Positions 39,383 to 41,863 of a stretch of DNA of 41,863 nucleotides are shown here, piece by piece. Both the position numbers and the translations under genes were made by a program. Under the pieces are notes generated by a model. That model was given only the letters and a program-made list of their open reading frames with translations, made no database searches and was not told where the DNA came from. Position 1 is the first letter of the stretch. Each line of letters begins with the position of its first letter. This DNA is from Hyphomicrobiales bacterium. GTDB lineage: Bacteria > Pseudomonadota > Alphaproteobacteria > Rhizobiales > Devosiaceae. The DNA lies in contig WFXU01000015.1 of the NCBI GenBank assembly GCA_015490455.1, forward strand, positions 1 through 41,863, given 5' to 3'.

Positions 39383-40169
39383 TATTCTTAAAAAAATTAT
39401 TGATTATAAAAAAAATGAGGTTGCAAAAGAAAAAGCGCAACTTACTTTGAACGAAATTGAAGCGCGGGCAAAAAGAGCTGATGAGACGCGTGGATTTGAG
39501 GCGGCTTTGCGCTCAAAAATCAATCAGGGCAATTTTGCTCTAATCGCAGAGATAAAAAAAGCCAGCCCATCTAAGGGGTTAATTCGTAAAAATTTTAACC
39601 CCAACAAAATTGCCAAATCTTATGAAAAGGGCGGCGCCTCTTGCCTTTCTGTTTTGACCGATAAACCTTCTTTTCAGGGAGCACCACAATATTTGATAGA
39701 AGCAAGAAATTCCTGCGCCCTGCCCGTCTTACGTAAAGATTTTATAATAGATAATTACCAAATTGCTCAGGCACGCAGTTGGGGAGCAGATGCTATTTTA
39801 CTCATTATGGCAGTGCTTGATGTGGGTTTAGCCGGCGAATTAGCCAGCTATGCTAATAATGATTTAGGCATGGATATCTTATGCGAAGTGCATACTTATG
39901 AAGAATTAGATAAGGCACTAGCATTAGATTTCACCATGATAGGAATAAATAACCGCAATCTTAAATCATTCACAACCGATTTATCTATCAGCGAAAATCT
40001 TGCCAAAAATATTCCTCCCGATAGAATAATCATTGCCGAAAGCGGGATTAACTCGCATGCTGATTTATTACGTCTAGAAAAATCCAATATTAGATCTTTT
40101 CTGGTCGGAGAAAGCCTTATGCGCCAGGAAAATATTGAAAAAGCAACCAGACAATTATTAAATCCATAG
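39375..40169 (+). CDS. trpC: Indole-3-glycerol phosphate synthase
   Basis: Closes the indole ring of the tryptophan pathway. 264 residues, monofunctional, without a fused TrpF. The barrel motifs are ALIAEIKKASPSKGLI with the catalytic Lys, YEKGGASCLSVLTDKPSFQG, LPVLRKDFIIDNYQ, ADAILLIMAVL, GINNRNLKSF and IIAESGI. trpF, trpB and trpA are not in the window. It ends the run; the next plus-strand gene is lexA. In related genomes I recall moaC and moeA lying between trpC and lexA; they are missing, and a non-coding repetitive region lies there. Confidence 0.96.
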   Translation: MANILKKIIDYKKNEVAKEKAQLTLNEIEARAKRADETRGFEAALRSKINQGNFALIAEIKKASPSKGLIRKNFNPNKIAKSYEKGGASCLSVLTDKPSFQGAPQYLIEARNSCALPVLRKDFIIDNYQIAQARSWGADAILLIMAVLDVGLAGELASYANNDLGMDILCEVHTYEELDKALALDFTMIGINNRNLKSFTTDLSISENLAKNIPPDRIIIAESGINSHADLLRLEKSNIRSFLVGESLMRQENIEKATRQLLNP

Positions 40170-40205
40170 GCTGCTAATTGCTATTTCACAAAATAAATTA
40201 TTTTC

Positions 40206-40251
40206 TTTACAGAACATAACAAGAACCTATATAATGGTTCCGCATATGTTC
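40206..40251 (+). promoter_or_regulatory. SOS-type promoter with two LexA boxes
   Basis: TTTACA (40206-40211), an 18-bp spacer and TATAAT (40230-40235). GAAC-ATAACAA-GAAC (40212-40226) lies between -35 and -10, and GTTC-CGCATAT-GTTC (40237-40251) starts just past the -10 over the predicted start. Both fit the alphaproteobacterial LexA site (GTTC-N7-GTTC on either strand) exactly. LexA bound here would shut the promoter. The downstream gene is lexA, but about 650 bp away. Confidence 0.82.
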
Positions 40252-40256
40252 CGATT

Positions 40257-40608
40257 CGCAGGGGCGCAGGAAGAGGGGGCGAAGTGAGAGGGGGGCAAGG
40301 GGAGATAGAGAATTAAAGCAAGGGGAACGAAGAGAGAGGGGGAGAGCAGGAAGAGGGAGAGCAGGACAAGGGGGGAAGTAGAAGCGAGGGGAGCAGAGCG
40401 GTGGGGCACCGGAGCCAAAAGGGCAACAGAGCAAGAGGGGGAAGTAGAAACGGAGAGGTAGCAGAAGCGAGGGTGGCAAGCAAGAAGGGGCATTAGACGC
40501 GTGTGGTGGATTGAGGGGCAGCTGGCACAAGGGTAGCAAAAGTGGAGAGGCATTAGATGCTAGTAGTGAATTGAGGGGGTAGAGAGGAAACTATATGGGG
40601 GAGCGGAT
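40257..40608 (+). repeat. Polypurine, G-rich repetitive tract
   Basis: From about 40257 to 40480 the plus strand is nearly all G and A with some C: only nine T in 40261-40480. There are many G4-G6 runs. Internal repeats: GCAGGAAGAGGG at 40266 and 40346, GGGGGAAGTAGAA at 40371 and 40437, and a 30-base unit at 40489-40518 repeated at 40549-40578 (25/30 identical, period 60). No gene is credible in it. Confidence 0.8.
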
Positions 40609-40610
40609 GC

Positions 40611-40720
40611 CTAAAGCATGTCTTAACAAAAGTGGGCACCGGTTTCGGGATAAAAGAGTTGGCACAAAACAAAAAGATAAAGCATGTTAAGTGAATGCAA
40701 ATGAACGCAGCATGCTTTAG
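40611..40720. repeat. Rhizobial-type palindromic intergenic repeat
   Basis: CTAAAGCATG (40611-40620) is an exact inverted match to CATGCTTTAG (40711-40720), and TAAAGCATG recurs at 40678-40686. Between them lies AAAGTGGGCACCGGTTTCGG (40628-40647), which resembles a repeat I recall as widespread between genes in Rhizobium/Sinorhizobium-type genomes. Recognition is from memory. Confidence 0.65.
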
Positions 40721-40894
40721 AGGGGCGGTTATGTGAGGTGAATATATGTGAGAGGCAGCTGTGTGGAGAGAAAATATGTGGAAGGGAAAATATGTGAATA
40801 TTGTTCACTTGCAAAATTTGACCAAAACTAAATATCAAATCCCATCCATTATAGATTAAAAAATATGTTATTTTAAGACGCTAAGGAGGCTAAA

Positions 40895-41617
40895 ATGCTA
40901 ACGCGCAAACAATATGAACTTTTAATGTTTATTCACGAAAGGATGAAAGAGAGCGGTATTCCTCCTTCATTTGACGAGATGAAGGATGCTCTTGATTTAC
41001 GCTCCAAATCTGGCATTCATCGTTTAATAACAGCGCTTGAAGAACGTGGCTTTATCAAACGTTTACCAAATCGCGCTCGGGCGCTTGAGATTGTTAAATT
41101 ACCACAAAGAATGAACCCTTCCCTTAGCACTAATCCGGCAACAAAAAGGGCAAAATTTGAGCCCAGTATTATTGAGGGAAGTTTAGGAAAGAATAATGAT
41201 AGCTCATCTTCAGCCAATATTGAAGAAGACAAAAATATAATTTCCGTCCCCATTATGGGAAAAATTGCTGCCGGAACGCCCATTGAGGCAATCCAATATA
41301 ATATTAGCTCGGTTGATGTGCCTGCCGAAATGCTCGGCAAGGGTGAACATTTTGCCCTTGAAGTTAAGGGAGATTCCATGATTGAAGCCGGCATATTTGA
41401 TGGCGATACTGTTATTATTAATAAGCAGCAAACTGCCGCCAATGGCGATATTGTTGTAGCCCTAATTGATGATGAAGAAGCAACCCTTAAAAGATTACGC
41501 AAAAGGGGAAATTCCATTGCACTTGAGGCAGCCAATAGAGCTTACGAAACCAGAATTTTTGGCCCCGATCGGGTGGTGGTGCAAGGCCGGCTAGTCGGAC
41601 TATTACGTAAATATTAG
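40895..41617 (+). CDS. lexA: SOS repressor LexA
   Basis: Represses DNA-damage genes and cleaves itself when RecA filaments form. 240 residues, within the alphaproteobacterial range. The winged helix-turn-helix is at 1-70 ([40 protein letters not shown]). A polar linker follows (about 70-118). The S24 peptidase has the Ala126-Gly127 cleavage site in [11 protein letters not shown], nucleophile Ser161 in [11 protein letters not shown], and Lys199 in EEATLKR. AAGGAGG lies before the ATG, a perfect ribosome-binding site. No canonical LexA box lies within 200 bases; the nearest two are at 40212-40251, so autoregulation may work through a long leader. Confidence 0.97.
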   Translation: MLTRKQYELLMFIHERMKESGIPPSFDEMKDALDLRSKSGIHRLITALEERGFIKRLPNRARALEIVKLPQRMNPSLSTNPATKRAKFEPSIIEGSLGKNNDSSSSANIEEDKNIISVPIMGKIAAGTPIEAIQYNISSVDVPAEMLGKGEHFALEVKGDSMIEAGIFDGDTVIINKQQTAANGDIVVALIDDEEATLKRLRKRGNSIALEAANRAYETRIFGPDRVVVQGRLVGLLRKY

Positions 41618-41687
41618 ACCAAACACCATATTTACCGAAAAACTAAAAAAGAAAGGAACAAAATAGCTACAAATCAACAAAATTAAA

Positions 41688-41724
41688 CAAAATGGACACC
41701 TCCATCAACCCTGATATTCTGACG
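41688..41724 (-). repeat. Hairpin repeat, copy B (inverted partner of 4989-5026)
   Basis: The reverse complement of 41688-41723 matches 4991-5026 at 33 of 36 bases. In that orientation two of the three differences (A to G, C to T) fall in the stem and keep pairing as G-U in RNA; the 10-base loop is unchanged. It lies about 70 bases after lexA, on the opposite strand. The rest of 41618-41863 shows no gene. Confidence 0.72.
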
Positions 41725-41863
41725 TGTATTAGTTGAGATTTGTTCTGACATTCTTTATAAATTGTAACTGTATGAGAAAGGATGTTAGAGATTAACAATT
41801 ATCAGAAATATCAATATATTAAAAATTCCTTACGACCAACTCGAAAAATATTGGTAACATGCA

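Larger units (their letters stand above)
40170..40894. other. Gene-free region between trpC and lexA (725 bp)
   Basis: In order: 36 bases of AT-rich DNA, the SOS-type promoter (40206-40251), the polypurine tract (about 40257-40608), a rhizobial-type palindromic repeat (40611-40720), a stretch with repeated TATGTGAR words (40727-40800), and an AT-rich leader before lexA. No open frame here has a start with ribosome-binding site and a plausible product. Confidence 0.75.

Noticed and set aside
40207-40553. Two minus-strand Pro/Leu-rich frames of about 110 codons over the polypurine tract
   Set aside because: They exist only because the strand is polypyrimidine and lacks stop codons; one runs through the LexA boxes.
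40803-40825. A LexA box close to lexA
   Set aside because: There is a GTTC at 40803, but no second GTTC at seven bases; only a partial dyad GTGAA/TTCAC is present.

Overview
The window is AT-rich chromosomal DNA, dense with genes, and looks alphaproteobacterial, most likely from the Hyphomicrobiales/rhizobial side. The evidence is the MipZ-type ATPase, a two-domain cold-shock protein, a DUF1489 gene, ClpS next to ClpA, the order tpiA / ppiD-trpE-trpG-trpD-trpC / lexA with secG, pyrG and eno nearby, two GTTC-N7-GTTC LexA boxes of the alphaproteobacterial type, and an intergenic repeat that I recall from rhizobial genomes. No species is assigned. Most genes encode housekeeping functions; I see no intact insertion sequence, prophage or CRISPR array.

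Layout. 1-1300 (minus): a PAS protein overlapping a membrane chemoreceptor that runs off the left edge, together an Aer-like pair. 1522-2643: alanine dehydrogenase, followed by an apparent remnant of a LysR regulator and a double cold-shock protein. 3535-6660 is the least ordinary part: a long gene-poor stretch, an M15-type lipoprotein, tRNA-Glu with a 24-bp triplicated repeat behind it, a hairpin repeat that recurs inverted at the right end of the window, a PfkB-type kinase with an unusual N-terminal extension, and a MITE-like palindromic element. 6663-11642 (minus): glmU-glmS-methyltransferase-DUF502. 11755-12624: a membrane-anchored coiled-coil/SPOR-like protein. 12805-15620 (minus): clpS-clpA. 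15887-17518: a D,D-carboxypeptidase with a SPOR tail. 17596-21341: a small unknown protein, MipZ, and the minus-strand series mgtE, GST, DUF1489. 21557-21734: tRNA-Tyr and tRNA-Gly. 21959-25911: rlmB, two secreted Asp/His-rich proteins facing away from each other, and a response regulator/kinase pair continuous with one of them. 26001-29751: lipB-rimO-folP-folB-folK. 29738-34155 (minus): tpiA, secG, pyrG, eno. 34383-40169: ppiD-trpE-trpG-trpD-trpC. 40170-41863: an SOS-type promoter, a polypurine tract, a rhizobial-type repeat, and lexA.

How the genes work together. Amino-sugar synthesis (glmU/glmS), peptidoglycan trimming (the D,D-carboxypeptidase and perhaps the M15 protein) and division-site control (MipZ) make an envelope and division theme. 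lipB-rimO-folPBK links cofactor synthesis with ribosome modification. The trp genes make the first half of tryptophan synthesis, and their tight spacing behind ppiD leaves no room for a leader-peptide attenuator. The PepSY/acidic-protein/two-component locus looks like an envelope or cation-sensing circuit. The most distinctive signals are the two perfect LexA boxes around a TATAAT, about 650 bp upstream of lexA and separated from it by purine-rich repetitive DNA, and the acidic-protein two-component locus with an 11-bp-period direct repeat in its promoter.
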